Shown in pieces: positions 14,484-24,103 of a DNA stretch of 64,000 nt. Below the pieces are notes generated by a model that saw nothing but the letters and a program-made list of their open reading frames with translations, was not told the DNA's origin and did no database searches. The stretch spans positions 2,827,501 through 2,891,500 of the forward strand of contig NC_066608.1 of the NCBI RefSeq assembly GCF_905475345.1. The letters run 5' to 3'. This DNA is from Vespula vulgaris (lineage: Eukaryota > Arthropoda > Insecta > Hymenoptera > Vespidae). Position 1 is the stretch's first letter; the number at the start of each line of letters is the position of its first letter. The translations under genes and the position numbers were made by a program.

Positions 14484-14517
14484 CTCTCTTTCTTGTATAG
14501 GAAAATAGTATCGAGGG

Positions 14518-14576
<59 letters not shown>
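14451..14576. repeat. (CT)n followed by (GA)n: long inverted microsatellite
   Basis: A CT tract (14451-14497) is followed after about 20-25 bp by a GA tract (about 14520-14576). The two arms are complementary and could form a long hairpin or cruciform. Confidence 0.75.
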
Positions 14577-14579
<3 letters not shown>

Positions 14580-14668
14580 AACTTCATAAATACCGTTTCT
14601 TCCGTCGAATTGTATAAAATAAATCATTCTTGATAAGAAGAGTAATCGTTTCTTCTTCGTACGAATTA

Positions 14669-14890
14669 TCAGGTTGGTCCTACAACGTCCCTTTCGTATT
14701 TATATCGTAGGTCAGACTTAGCTCTTAATGGAGGTCATTTTTCACCAAGATAACACGGAAACATATACACGTCTTTCCAGAATGGGCAATAATTAAAGCA
14801 ACTAAATTGGAATGCTCTCTTATATCTTCCATATTTGCTTTCGAATTAGTAGATACTTATTTCGATCTCATGTTAAACTCATTCAATAAC
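14669..14890 (+). mobile_element. Internally deleted mariner-family transposon relic
   Basis: The left end reads TCAGGTTGG, as in mariner terminal repeats. About 65 bp later the plus strand encodes VIFHQDN (14734-14754), the catalytic-domain signature of mariner transposases. Decayed sequence resembling the HPPYSPDL region and an LFRS segment follows, ending near 14890. Most of the transposase is missing, frames are broken, and I cannot find the right terminal repeat. Confidence 0.68.
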
Positions 14891-14899
14891 ATAGTGATT

Positions 14900-16704
14900 T
14901 TATGATTCTTATTTTTATCGAAAGCGATTTTTTTCGTTATAACATCATTACATCGAAATTAATAACACGATTAATCGAAATCAATATAAATTATTCAGAG
15001 AAATATTATTTGTTTTTATTATTTTTATGACTTTTAAACACGAAATCTGAAATCAAATTGATCGATTTTAGAATCTACTATTGAACATACAAATTTTGAA
15101 TTCCTAGAAGTTTCTAAAATACACTTTACACAGTTCTTAATTACAAAAAGTGCGAAATTTTCTAAAAGATATATAAAAAATCATCGATCAAAATATACAC
15201 ACACACATATTATATATACACAATTATTTAAATAACAATATTAAAGATTAAAATGTTTATTTAAAAAAAAAACTGTACCAAACGAAGTTAACAGTTTCGA
15301 ATTCGAAAGAAAACGAAGTTTCGTAAGGCTATCGATATGGGACAAAAAAAAAAAAGAGAAAAAAGAAGTAAACAAGAAGAAAAAAATAAAACTGTAAGCA
15401 GCACGTAAATCGTTAAAAGGTTGGTGCGTAGGATCAAGGAGATTTGTATGGCGGAATAGAAAGTGGAGTACACATCTCGGGCAACGTGACGGACGCTTAA
15501 AGAACTTCATTGTCCCCTGTCGCTGGTCCAGGAGCAAGGTAGAATTTAATAATGTAGAGAGCTGGGCCAGACGTTGGGTACACACTGGGATCGGTACACA
15601 CCGCTTTCGGGCATCTTCAATATCTGAGCAGCTCAGAAGGGGTATTGTCTAGGGCGGCAGTACGGTACCGGCTTCGCGTGCTTTATGACTACCCGTTACG
15701 ATGACGACGATGACGAGCATTATGCCGCGTGGATAATGGATCTCCACGGGCTGCCGCCATTTACCTATACCGGTATTCGCGGTAAAGAAAGCGCACGTGA
15801 ACCCGGAGAACCCGGTTGCTTTCACCTTTCATCCTGATTGAATTATAACCGCTGAATCAGATAGGAAATTTTACTCTTACAACTTCTTACCTAAGATTTG
15901 TAAGCTCGATGCATATTAAACTATTGTATAAGAAATATGTGCATATATATATAGAGTGAAAGAGAGAGAGAGAGAGAGAGAAATTGGATTCGATCATACA
16001 TCCTCTTAAATCAAATTCGACCGTACAAATTTAAAAAAAAAATGCAAATAAATGTCAATGATGCAAATGAAGAAGATACTTTTTAATGAACCATTTCCTA
16101 TCGTATTATCCAACGAATGTATTACTTTATGTCATTAATTCTTCATTCTTCGGTTTATACGTATCGCGATGTAATTTCCTCACTCGCAGGTTACTTTAAT
16201 TTCTTGAAGAAAAATGAAGGATGGTCGTGGAAATAGGAGGTATAGAAGAAGGTGGTGATGGTGGTGGTAGGGAAGGAAGGAGGAAGGGGCAAAGGAACGC
16301 GTTCTCGTTCTCGACGTCGGGGCATCCACAATGCGGGCGTCGACGGACCGACGACTACGACGACGACGAGTCCTATTTCAATTCCAGCAAGTTAATTGGA
16401 ATTGTTTGCCGCAGACACCGCGAGAGCCGCTTGGTCTCGCACCGTACTGAATCCTATCCGGCAGTCCCTTTCCTCGCTTCTCACTCCGCAGTGAGGGCTT
16501 CAACACGAAGCTCACACCGGCGTGTCGTAGCCATACAAACCATAGGGAAGGAGGAGGACATCTTCTTGAGTAGAATTAATTCCTGCTGCCATCCTTGGAG
16601 GCGAGCCCAACTGAACCTTCCCTTCGAGATTCGAGACTCGAATGATCTCATCTAAACAACCAACCTCTCGAACGTTTCAAATACATACTAGGAGATTTTT
16701 ACAT

Positions 16705-16755
<51 letters not shown>

Positions 16756-17170
16756 AGATGAGTATGAATGAATGTATGTATGTATATATCTATACATGTA
16801 TAGACGTACAGGTATTTTTCCCTTTTTAAAAAAAAATTATTCTATTTAGGAATATAAAATGTTTTTGTTTATCTTAATACAATTTTTATTTTTTATTTAA
16901 TTTTTCTAATTGTTATAACTTTTAAGGAGGAGATATGAAATTTCTCATATTGATAATTTCTAGAAATCTGCAGATACAAACTTTAGTTCGTACAAGTTTT
17001 TAAGATAATGTTTGGAACATCTTTCCTTATTACAAAAGATATGAATTATTCTTTTTACGAATATAATGAAAAGTTCTTCGTTTATCTCAATATAATTATA
17101 ATGTTTGTTAATATTTCTTCGATTCTTCGATATATTAAGGTTTATAACATTTAATTGTTCGTTTGTAAAA
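14900..17170. other. Gene-free stretch before the G12 cluster
   Basis: AT-rich to about 15400, then GC-richer islands at 15410-15860 and 16205-16660. The second island contains a 144-codon plus-strand open frame (16221-16655) with no signal peptide, domain or splice context that I recognise. A GA tract is at 15958-15981. From 16800 the DNA may contain very old copies of the C-terminal module. Confidence 0.45.
16708..16752. repeat. (AT)n microsatellite
   Basis: Uninterrupted AT dinucleotides for about 44 bp, followed by TGTA variants. Confidence 0.85.
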
Positions 17171-17179
17171 GAGACCATT

Positions 17180-17450
17180 CTCTCTCAAATGTTCTTCTTC
17201 TTTGGTAACGTAGAAATAAAAGTTTTTAACATGCTCGATCTCAAGGATAGATTCCTTTGATCAAGAGAAATGTCCTTGATGTTCTACGTTATCTTTCATC
17301 TCATTATAAAGATAGCTAAAAGATTACGATCGAAAGAAGTTTATTCTTTTACAAAAGCTTTCAATTAATTTCTGAAGAAGTTCGTAGCTTGTTTTTCTCA
17401 ATAAGAAATTCGATATCGAACTGATCTTATAGCTTAATTTGTTTATTTTT
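17180..17450 (-). pseudogene. Decayed copy of the C-terminal module (copy a)
   Basis: The most distant recognisable copy. It shares the run of blocks seen in copies b-d, but with more substitutions and indels. A truncated piece may lie at about 17470-17570. Still older traces may exist near 16830-17110, which I cannot align with confidence. Confidence 0.5.
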
Positions 17451-17589
17451 TTTTTTTAATTCTTTTTTTTTTATATATTCTTACAAGAACCTACTCAACT
17501 TCGATACAATTTTTTTATATCCGATTGATACTACCGTGATTAAATATTGTTATTGTTTTCAATTTATTCGTATAAACTTTTTATGAGAA

Positions 17590-17890
17590 TCTTTTATTTA
17601 TTCGAATACTTAGATAACACTACTAGAAGTAAAAGTTTTTAACGAACATAATAATGAAGACAATTTCAAGGCCAGATTCCCTCTCTCTGTAATAGTACCG
17701 TTGAAGTTCTGTTTTATCTTACTTCTCATTTTCCCAAAGATAGCTAACAGATTGATATCAAAAGACGTTTATTGGCTTACGAAAACTTCTAATTAATTTC
17801 TGAAGGAGATAGGTCTGTAAATCGTTTCTCAATATGATATACAGATATCAGATTGATCCTATTGGTTACATTCTTTGATTTCATTTTTAT
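17590..17890 (-). pseudogene. Decayed copy of the C-terminal module (copy b)
   Basis: Retains RESGLEIVFIIMFVKNFY, close to the gene's KESGLEIVFAIEFVRNLY, but has an in-frame TAA at 17719-17721. A shorter, internally deleted copy appears to follow at about 17900-17995. Confidence 0.66.
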
Positions 17891-18034
17891 ACATTTTTAT
17901 AAGGGCCTCCATAATTCATCTGTCAAAATAATGTATGCAACTCGTTTCTTCGATAGAAATTTTCTGTATCTGATCCGATCCTAGTGCGATTAAATATTAA
18001 TCTCTTTTTCTTTTGAATTTTATTTTTATACATT

Positions 18035-18330
18035 TTTATGAAACCCTTTCGTGTATTCGAACACTTAATATGCAGTAATGTAAAAGTAAAAGTTTTTAAA
18101 CAAACTCGATACTGAAAGATTTCAAGGGCAGATTCCTTCGGCAAGTAAAAGTATCGTTGAGAAGTTTAGCGTTATCTACCGTCGCTTTACAAAATTATAT
18201 CCAAACGATCCAGATCAAAAGTTTATTAACTTGCAGAAACTTTTGAAGTATTTTAATTTAAGTCGAGGTTATATATGTCATACATTTAGCTCGTTTTTCA
18301 TTATAATCATTAGTAATAAGCGAATTGATT
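18035..18330 (-). pseudogene. Decayed copy of the C-terminal module (copy c)
   Basis: Same region as copy d. A short frame reads PKESALEI where the intact gene has AKESGLEI, after which the frame slips relative to the gene. About 350 bp separates it from copy d. Confidence 0.62.
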
Positions 18331-18384
18331 AGATCATATAATTATTATTATAGAAAAATTTTATTTTTCTTTATTTTTCATGGA

Positions 18385-18670
18385 TTTCTTGATTTATCTG
18401 AGCTCTTCAGTAACGTTTCGAGTTACGAGTATCTAACGAACTCGATCATGAAGACGATTTCAAGGTCAAATTCCTCTTTCCCCATTAAAAAGTCGTAATT
18501 AAAGTCCAACGTTATCTTTCATCGCGTTACAACGGTAGCTAAAAAAAGAAAAAGATCGAGATCAAAGACAGTTTATTATATCTTGGAGAAATTTTTCAGA
18601 GTAACTTAATTTTCCTTATAAGCAACGTTCTTATCTCATTTAATATCTGATTATTAATGATACCATTTAA
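18385..18670 (-). pseudogene. Decayed copy of the C-terminal module of the 18.8-kb gene (copy d)
   Basis: Aligns with 18790-19060, codons of about 146-232 of the neighbouring gene. It keeps a translated signature close to LEIVFMIEFVR (LEIVFAIEFVR in the gene). A net 4-bp insertion shifts the frame, and a purine-rich insertion lies around 18541-18555. No start codon context is seen. Confidence 0.68.
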
Positions 18671-18796
18671 TATTATTGTGATTTTTCTCCTGTTTGATTT
18701 TTCAGAATTTTTTACGATTACTTTTTTCTTTCCTTCCTTTTCATTTTATATTTTTATATTTTTACTCTTTCTTTTTTTCCCTTTCCTTTGAATTAT

Positions 18797-19495
18797 TCAT
18801 CCAAGCTCTTCGGTAAGATAAAAGTAAAGATTTCTAACGAATTCGATCGCGAAGACAATTTCCAGGCCAGATTCCTTCGCCCAGTAAAAGTGTCGTTGAA
18901 GTCCAGCATTATCTTCCATCGAATCGCAAAGTTCGTTGAACGATCGAGATCTCAGATAATTTATTAGTTTACTAAAACTTTTCGAATATCTTAATTTCTG
19001 TCGAAGTAAAATATGTAATTCGTTTCTCGGTATAATCTTTAATATCCGGCTGATCATACCGGTTAAACCACCGGAAGCTATGCACGCATCAGGCATAACA
19101 AATGGTGGCATAGCTTTCCAAAATCTTTGGACTGTTTCATTCCAATAATCAATTTCTAATCCGTTTTCCTTTAGCATGTTAATAAAATGACATACTTGGG
19201 GTATACATTGCAATTCCGATAAAATAAATCGTTTTTGATCATTGATAAAATTCACCGTCTCGTTTAATTGTGGATCGTATTGAACATAATTCTCGATTAT
19301 CATTTGGATCTCGACGAGCGGAAGGAATCCCAATATGTCTCTGAAATCTTCTTCGAGAGAGCTGTTATCTCGTAGCATTGATAAATTTGTTAAATCTGTG
19401 TCCATCATTAAGGTTCTTAAATTGTAAGCAAGTAAACCGAAAAAAACCGCAGACATTATTGCGGCTACACCGACAATTATCACTGACTCGTTCAT
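18797..19495 (-). CDS. Divergent insect allergen-related repeat (G12-like) protein with N-terminal hydrophobic segment
   Basis: Predicted protein of 232 residues. Residues 5-24 are hydrophobic (signal peptide or signal anchor) and follow the polar start MNES, unlike the MK(Y/F) start of its neighbours. Two repeat modules follow: about 47-130 (LGFLP near 55-59; NGLEI near 111-115) and 143-232 (GGLTGMISRILKIIP, then KESGLEIVFAIEFV). This two-module layout with 'LLP' and 'aGlD' type motifs is that of the family, but identity to the neighbouring paralogues is low. Four cysteines (97, 102, 138, 190) are not found in the neighbours. I see no intron acceptor touching the ATG and no clear TATA plus GATA promoter, so the gene plan differs from the five genes upstream. 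The start is the first ATG of the frame; a spliced upstream exon cannot be excluded. Decayed copies of its last 87 codons lie directly downstream. It could be a working divergent copy or a gene starting to decay; the frame itself is intact. Confidence 0.72.
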   Translation of the reverse strand: MNESVIIVGVAAIMSAVFFGLLAYNLRTLMMDTDLTNLSMLRDNSSLEEDFRDILGFLPLVEIQMIIENYVQYDPQLNETVNFINDQKRFILSELQCIPQVCHFINMLKENGLEIDYWNETVQRFWKAMPPFVMPDACIASGGLTGMISRILKIIPRNELHILLRQKLRYSKSFSKLINYLRSRSFNELCDSMEDNAGLQRHFYWAKESGLEIVFAIEFVRNLYFYLTEELG

Positions 19496-20399
19496 TTTAT
19501 TTTATGTATCTATGTATCTATGTGTATGCGTATGTATGTATGTATGTATATACATATATATATATTTTTTTTCAGATTATAATACATATATGACTTTCTT
19601 TTACTGATTCATTATTACTCATTATACGTATAAAATATAATCGATGATCTTTTTAATGGTTTTTATATTATTATAAATATTGACACTGAAATAAGAGAAA
19701 GTGTAAGAATTCGATCAAAGTGAAAGATGTCTTAAGAAAGTATATATATGTATATATATATTTATATATATACACACACCTACCTTTGATTGCAAAGATT
19801 TAAAATTCATTAACGCATTTAGACAAGAGATATATAAATTTCTTGAAAATCAAACGGATTGTAGAACAATCGAATGGAACTTTTCGGGTATATTAAATGA
19901 ATCATGTTGTTTGGAGTTGTCACGAAATCACGATACCACAAATTATCCGTCGGGATTTATGCCTTCGTGAGCTCTCATTATTTTAGAGTTCTTTGATCAA
20001 GTTGAAATACGATGCCAGAGGGGAAATATTTATGTTGGTAAAGGATTTGCGTGACTAATGCTCGGACACGGAAATATTTAATAGGTTCCCCATTTTTAGA
20101 ATTCACTAACCTACAAATTCGATGCTGTAGATTGAAGTAGGCTATTGAAACTGCCTGATATAGCGTCTATCGTTGATTACATTGTTTCGTTGTTTCTAAT
20201 CTAGCCTAAAGTTGTCATGAACGATAGTTACAATTTTTAGTAAAATGCAGCCATATGTATTACATTTTATAGAACGATGAACAACGTTTAAATTTATTAT
20301 AAATTTACCATTGAGCGTATACAAGTTTTGATAAGAAAATTTATGATTAATTGTAAAATTGTCAAACTTGTTAAAATAATAGATTTCAAGTTTTACTGT
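19496..20399. other. Spacer between the divergent gene and unit 1
   Basis: Upstream region of the 18.8-kb gene: short GTAT/TA microsatellites (about 19500-19565, 19740-19790), then less AT-rich unique DNA at 19900-20230. No promoter resembling those of A1-A3, B or C was found. Confidence 0.45.
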
Positions 20400-20666
20400 T
20401 TAGTGAAACAATAATATTTAAAACACAAAAATGTTAACTAAAGAAATCTATTTCTTAGTTTATTTTGATCATTTATATATTATATACAAGTAATTTGTTT
20501 GTTTAAATTATCTACAAATTGACAGATATGATAAAAACTAAATCGATAGTTCTAACGTTAGTTTAACGGTTAACGGAATTAGAGTTCCTAAAAACGAAGA
20601 GAAGTATGGGGATCTGATTGTGAACTGTAAAATTCATTGATTACAAACTTTTAAATGCATTGTACT

Positions 20667-20672
20667 TTTATT
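20667..20672 (-). terminator. Polyadenylation signal of A1
   Basis: AATAAA on the minus strand about 108 bp after the stop. It sits at the equivalent position in A2 and A3. Another AATAAA overlaps the stop codon (20778-20783). Confidence 0.55.
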
Positions 20673-20779
20673 AATTTCTAAATGTAAGTCACAAAAAATA
20701 TACATTTATTTGCATTACAAATGAAAATATATTTATTATATATACCATAGAACAATTTTATTCTAAATATTTGAATGAT

Positions 20780-21505
20780 TTATTGTCTCATGCCAATCAT
20801 ACGTAGATGAAGATCTTCAATCGCCAGGCAATCAATACCAACTAACTTCAACATTTTCAGAAGTGTTTGTACTTCAGGAGTTTCACTAAGTTTTTGGCGC
20901 AATGTAAAGTGTTTGTTGCTGTTATAATAAGAGATGAATTTGGCAAAGGTTTCCGATTCTTTGCTTTTCTTTTCGTAAAGTTCCTTGATTTCCTTTGCAG
21001 GAAGGATCCCGATGAATGCCTCGATGAAACCTTTAAATCCAGGTTTAAAATTGTTTCCCTTCTTAAATACATCATGCGATGGTTTGGGTGGTACATAATC
21101 TTTCATTCCAAATATTAAATGTAATAATTTAAGTTGTTTAATTTTGTCTAATCCTGCTTCTTGAAGATAGAGAACGCAATCATGAAATTCTTTCAAGTCT
21201 TCGACCGCATATACCAATTGGTGGAGCTTATCACTCTTTAAGTAATATATTGCGTTTATTATCTCGGGATCATTCTTGTAAGTTTCAAAAATTTCACCTA
21301 CTTTGTCCATAGGTATGAGTCTAAAGAAATCTGAGAATTCTCTTTCCAAAGATGGTGTATAATTGCCATTAAATATATCTAAAAAATTTTCACTAAATAT
21401 ATTTGATCTATTGCCGTTCAATAAATTCGTACGATTGCCATTAAGTGGATTCGCAGAAACTCCAACGACGACTAAAGCCGCGAGGAACGTCAAAATATAC
21501 TTCAT
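20780..21505 (-). CDS. G12-like insect allergen-related repeat protein, copy A1
   Basis: Secreted protein of 241 residues. The signal peptide is residues 1-18 (MKYILTFLAALVVVGVSA). It is followed by an Asn-rich linker with three NGN units and N-glycosylation sequons (NRT, NRS, NYT). Module 1 spans about 54-137 (FFRLIP, then YLQEAGLDKI and LIFGMKDYVPP). Module 2 spans about 156-241 (GFKGFIEAFIGILP, KLVGIDCLAI, ending RMIGMRQ). Members of this family (cockroach Bla g 1, mosquito G12/AEG12, lepidopteran midgut proteins) are all-helical and enclose a lipid-binding cavity; midgut secretion is usual. The start is fixed by the splice acceptor immediately before the ATG and by identity with A2 and A3. 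Two cysteines (110, 226) are absent from A2. The stop codon overlaps an AATAAA, and a second AATAAA lies about 108 bp downstream. The exact ligand is unknown. Confidence 0.9.
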   Translation of the reverse strand: MKYILTFLAALVVVGVSANPLNGNRTNLLNGNRSNIFSENFLDIFNGNYTPSLEREFSDFFRLIPMDKVGEIFETYKNDPEIINAIYYLKSDKLHQLVYAVEDLKEFHDCVLYLQEAGLDKIKQLKLLHLIFGMKDYVPPKPSHDVFKKGNNFKPGFKGFIEAFIGILPAKEIKELYEKKSKESETFAKFISYYNSNKHFTLRQKLSETPEVQTLLKMLKLVGIDCLAIEDLHLRMIGMRQ

Positions 21506-21577
21506 CTATAAGAAACCAAACAAAATTGATAACAGTTTAAATTTAATTGTTGAAATATAGCAATGGGTTATACTTAC
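21506..21577 (-). other. Leader intron of A1 (72 bp)
   Basis: On the minus strand the donor GTAAGT follows ...CCAATC, and the acceptor TATAG directly precedes ATGAAG. The untranslated exon 1 runs from 21578 to roughly 21643. The same 72-bp intron is seen in A2 and A3. Confidence 0.82.
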
Positions 21578-21663
21578 GATTGGTAGAATGATTGTTAGCA
21601 ATACACAGTAGTTTATATCGCACGATGATAAACTCGAATATATCGCAATCATTGCAAAGTAGG

Positions 21664-21752
21664 TATTTATATACAAACTATCGTGATTAAAAAATATTCA
21701 TAGAAAGAAGTAATTTAAAAAAAAAAATATACGATAGTTTATCTCATGATAA
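21664..21752 (-). promoter_or_regulatory. A1 core promoter: TATA box and inverted GATA pair
   Basis: The TATA box TATATAAATA is at 21664-21673. Sixty-five bp upstream, TTATCTCATGATAA (21739-21752) holds two GATA motifs in inverted orientation. Transcription start is estimated near 21640. GATA factors drive midgut genes in insects, which suits this family, but binding here is inferred. Confidence 0.62.
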
Positions 21753-22325
21753 GAAATAATTACGAAAGGAAAGAACAATAATAATTTCGCTGCTTATTGA
21801 AGATACTACGGATGACGTAAATAATTGTAAATATATTGGTAACAATGTCAGGCGATTTTTTCCTGCGAAGAAAATATATTACAGATTACGTATTTTTTAA
21901 TATTAATAAATAAAAATTAGTTTCCTTTCTAGATATAATCGCTTAGATTATTATTGAAAACATTTGTATCATCGGAAACTCATGTCGTTTATCTTTGATT
22001 AACATTTTTCTCGAATAAAATTTAAGTTCTACGTGTACCGGAAGTGCGAGAAGTATATCGAGAATATATACACCTGTGAAATTAAAAAGAAAAATATACG
22101 AATAAAATAAATAAATGATTTATTGTTAAGTAAAATATACTGAGATTTGTATAGTTCCTACATAACACTTAAATTTGCAAATTATTAATATTAGGATAAA
22201 GAAAAAATAAAATTAGAATGTTATATATTTTTAATTTTTCATATCGATTAATTTATATAAAACAACTATCATATTTCATTATAAATATAAAAATATTTCG
22301 TACAATTATATCACATGTCTTATTT

Positions 22326-22510
22326 TCTTTAGGATTTTTCTTTAAAGAGTAAAACTACAATATCATTTATGTAACCCTTCAAATCATTGTATCCAGATTA
22401 GATTCGATTGTTTAAATGACATCTAATCTTTTATTTCCACTAGTAAATGGATCTCTTATCACATTAAAATGGGCTTCTTAAATGAATATAACGAATATTT
22501 CGAAATCATA
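22326..22510 (-). pseudogene. Relic of gene B next to A1 (psiB1)
   Basis: The stretch aligns with 27411-27600 of gene B, which encodes residues of about 85-148 (from the YIQEAG region to GGLNGYINDIVALL). The DYVPP segment is broken: the tyrosine codon is TAG (22423-22425), and a small deletion follows. Both ends of the gene are gone, and the 3' flank of gene B (about 22256-22320) joins directly to the middle of the coding region. It is not expected to make a protein. Confidence 0.75.
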
Positions 22511-22638
22511 GTTCTCAAATTGAAATCATAATTTAAAAAAAAAAAAGGAAATGAATATTAACCAAAGAATCTATATCTATTTTAAAGTTTATTTTCATCA
22601 TTTGTATATTACATGCAGCGAGTAATTCGTTTGTTTAA

Positions 22639-23103
22639 CCCTTTCGTTATGACAGTTCGGTCCACGAACTGGATTCTGTAACGAAAGTGTGTACATTGAA
22701 CGTGGACAGTTTATTTTGGAAGAAAAGAGGCTTTTCTTTAAAACAATATACTCACAATTTCTATATAAAAGATGTAAAATTATTTAACGGGTATGAAGAG
22801 TCTGATTAACAATTGATAATAGTGAAAGAATAATATATAGTGATTAATAATTTAATTCAGTATGATATGTTTTGCTCTATACTCGTTAATTATCTATTCC
22901 TTTATGGCACCAAATAGTAGTGAAAAAAATGGAGATACAACAAATATAATCCAAATTGTGTGGTTTATTTCTTTTGTCAAATAATTTGCCGGGGAGTTAT
23001 AAGAGGCGTTGATATTTAAGAATTAAGTCGCGAATGTTGCCCGCTTTCGTCTGCGTACATTTTTGTGGGCCACATCGTATATCCGGCGTTAAGAGCAAAA
23101 GGG
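22639..23103. mobile_element. piggyBac-like non-autonomous element (MITE), 465 bp
   Basis: The element starts CCCTTT and ends AAAGGG and is flanked by TTAA on both sides (22635-22638 and 23104-23107). TTAA duplication with CCC...GGG ends is the hallmark of piggyBac elements. The terminal repeats are short and imperfect (about 13-15 bp), and no transposase is encoded. The homologous sites in unit 1 (TTAA at 20503-20506) and unit 3 (TTAA at 25248-25251) hold a single TTAA and no insert, which defines both ends of the insertion. Confidence 0.8.
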
Positions 23104-23261
23104 TTAAATCCTTTACCAATCGACAGATGTGATAAGAACTGAATAGTTACTTTTAATATTAGCGATTATAAGAATCAGAATTTATAAAAACGGAAATAGG
23201 ATGGGGATTTAATAGCAAATTGTAAAATTAATTAATTGAAAATTTTTACACGCTTTATCTT

Positions 23262-23267
23262 TTTATT
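23262..23267 (-). terminator. Polyadenylation signal of A2
   Basis: AATAAA on the minus strand about 105 bp after the stop, in a 3' flank homologous to that of A1 and A3. Confidence 0.55.
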
Positions 23268-23371
23268 AATTTTGAAATATAACAATATACATCTACTTGC
23301 ATTACAAGAAATGCATAATTATTATATATATATGTGTGTCGAAATAGATGTATTGCGAATCTTTGAATAAT

Positions 23372-24103
23372 TTATGGTCTGAGGCCAATAATACGAAGTA
23401 GAAAATCTGTAATCACAAAGAAATCAAGACCATTTTTTTTGGATACTTTTATGATTCTTTTTACGTTTTCGTTTTCAATGAGAGCCTTCATTATCTTAGA
23501 GAATTTTTCATCACGAAGATAAGAGATGAATTTGGCAAAGGCTGGCGAATCCTTGAGTTTCTTTTCGTGAAGTTCCTTGATTTCCTTAACAGGAAGGGTT
23601 GCAATGAATTTTTTGATAAGACCACTCAATCCACCTTCCGAATTGTTGCCCCTCTTAAATACTTGGTGCAATGGTTCGGGTGGTACGTAATCTTTCATTC
23701 CAAGAATTTTATGAATTGCTTGAAGTGTTCTAATTTTGTCATATCCCGATTCTTGAAGATAAAGAACATATCTTTGATGTTCTGGCAAGGCTTCTACAGC
23801 ATATACCAAATTGTGAAATTCTTTACTCTTTACAAAATGATACGTTTCTATAATGTCTGTATTATTTTCGTATTCTTCTGCAATTTCGTTAAGTGTGTCC
23901 CAAGGTAATAGTTCTAGGAAATCTAAGAAATCTTCATCCAAAGGATTTGGTTCCGATTCATTGTCATTAAATATACCAAAAATATTTGCACGAAATATAT
24001 TTGATCTATTGCCATTCAATAAATCTGTACGATTGCCATTAAGTGGAATTGCAGAAACTCCAACGACGACTAAAGCCGCGAGGAACGTCAAAATGTACTT
24101 CAT
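23372..24103 (-). CDS. G12-like insect allergen-related repeat protein, copy A2
   Basis: Secreted protein of 243 residues with the same 18-residue signal peptide as A1 and A3. The linker carries NGNRT and NGNRS, then an acidic stretch around residues 47-60. Module 1 covers about 58-141 (FLELLP, YLQESGYDKI, ILGMKDYVPP). Module 2 covers about 157-243 (GGLSGLIKKFIATLP, KNGLDFFVI, ending RIIGLRP). There is no cysteine. It is closest to A3: both share VYAVEALPEH and a second-module stretch from VKEIKELHEKKLKDSPAFAK. The role is inferred from the family: an extracellular helical protein likely to bind lipid or other hydrophobic ligands, probably in the gut lumen. The coding exon is single and follows a 72-bp intron in the 5' leader. 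The local unit is about 460 bp longer than A3's because of a transposon insertion downstream of the gene. Confidence 0.9.
   Translation of the reverse strand: MKYILTFLAALVVVGVSAIPLNGNRTDLLNGNRSNIFRANIFGIFNDNESEPNPLDEDFLDFLELLPWDTLNEIAEEYENNTDIIETYHFVKSKEFHNLVYAVEALPEHQRYVLYLQESGYDKIRTLQAIHKILGMKDYVPPEPLHQVFKRGNNSEGGLSGLIKKFIATLPVKEIKELHEKKLKDSPAFAKFISYLRDEKFSKIMKALIENENVKRIIKVSKKNGLDFFVITDFLLRIIGLRP

Larger units (their letters stand above)
20400..22510. repeat. Tandem segmental duplication unit 1 (A1 + psiB1)
   Basis: Contains the 3' flank, gene A1, its promoter, a conserved spacer near 21890-22010, the gene B 3' flank and the B relic. The same blocks occur in the same order in units 2 and 3. 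Confidence 0.75.

Noticed and set aside
16221..16655. 144-codon plus-strand open frame in a GC-richer island
   Set aside because: Low-complexity Gly/Arg/Asp start, no domain, no promoter or splice signals. GC-richer, CpG-containing DNA has fewer chance stops.
23567..23908. 113-codon frame opposite gene A2, and similar frames opposite A1 and A3
   Set aside because: Antisense shadows of the G12 coding exons; they recur only because the sense genes are duplicated.
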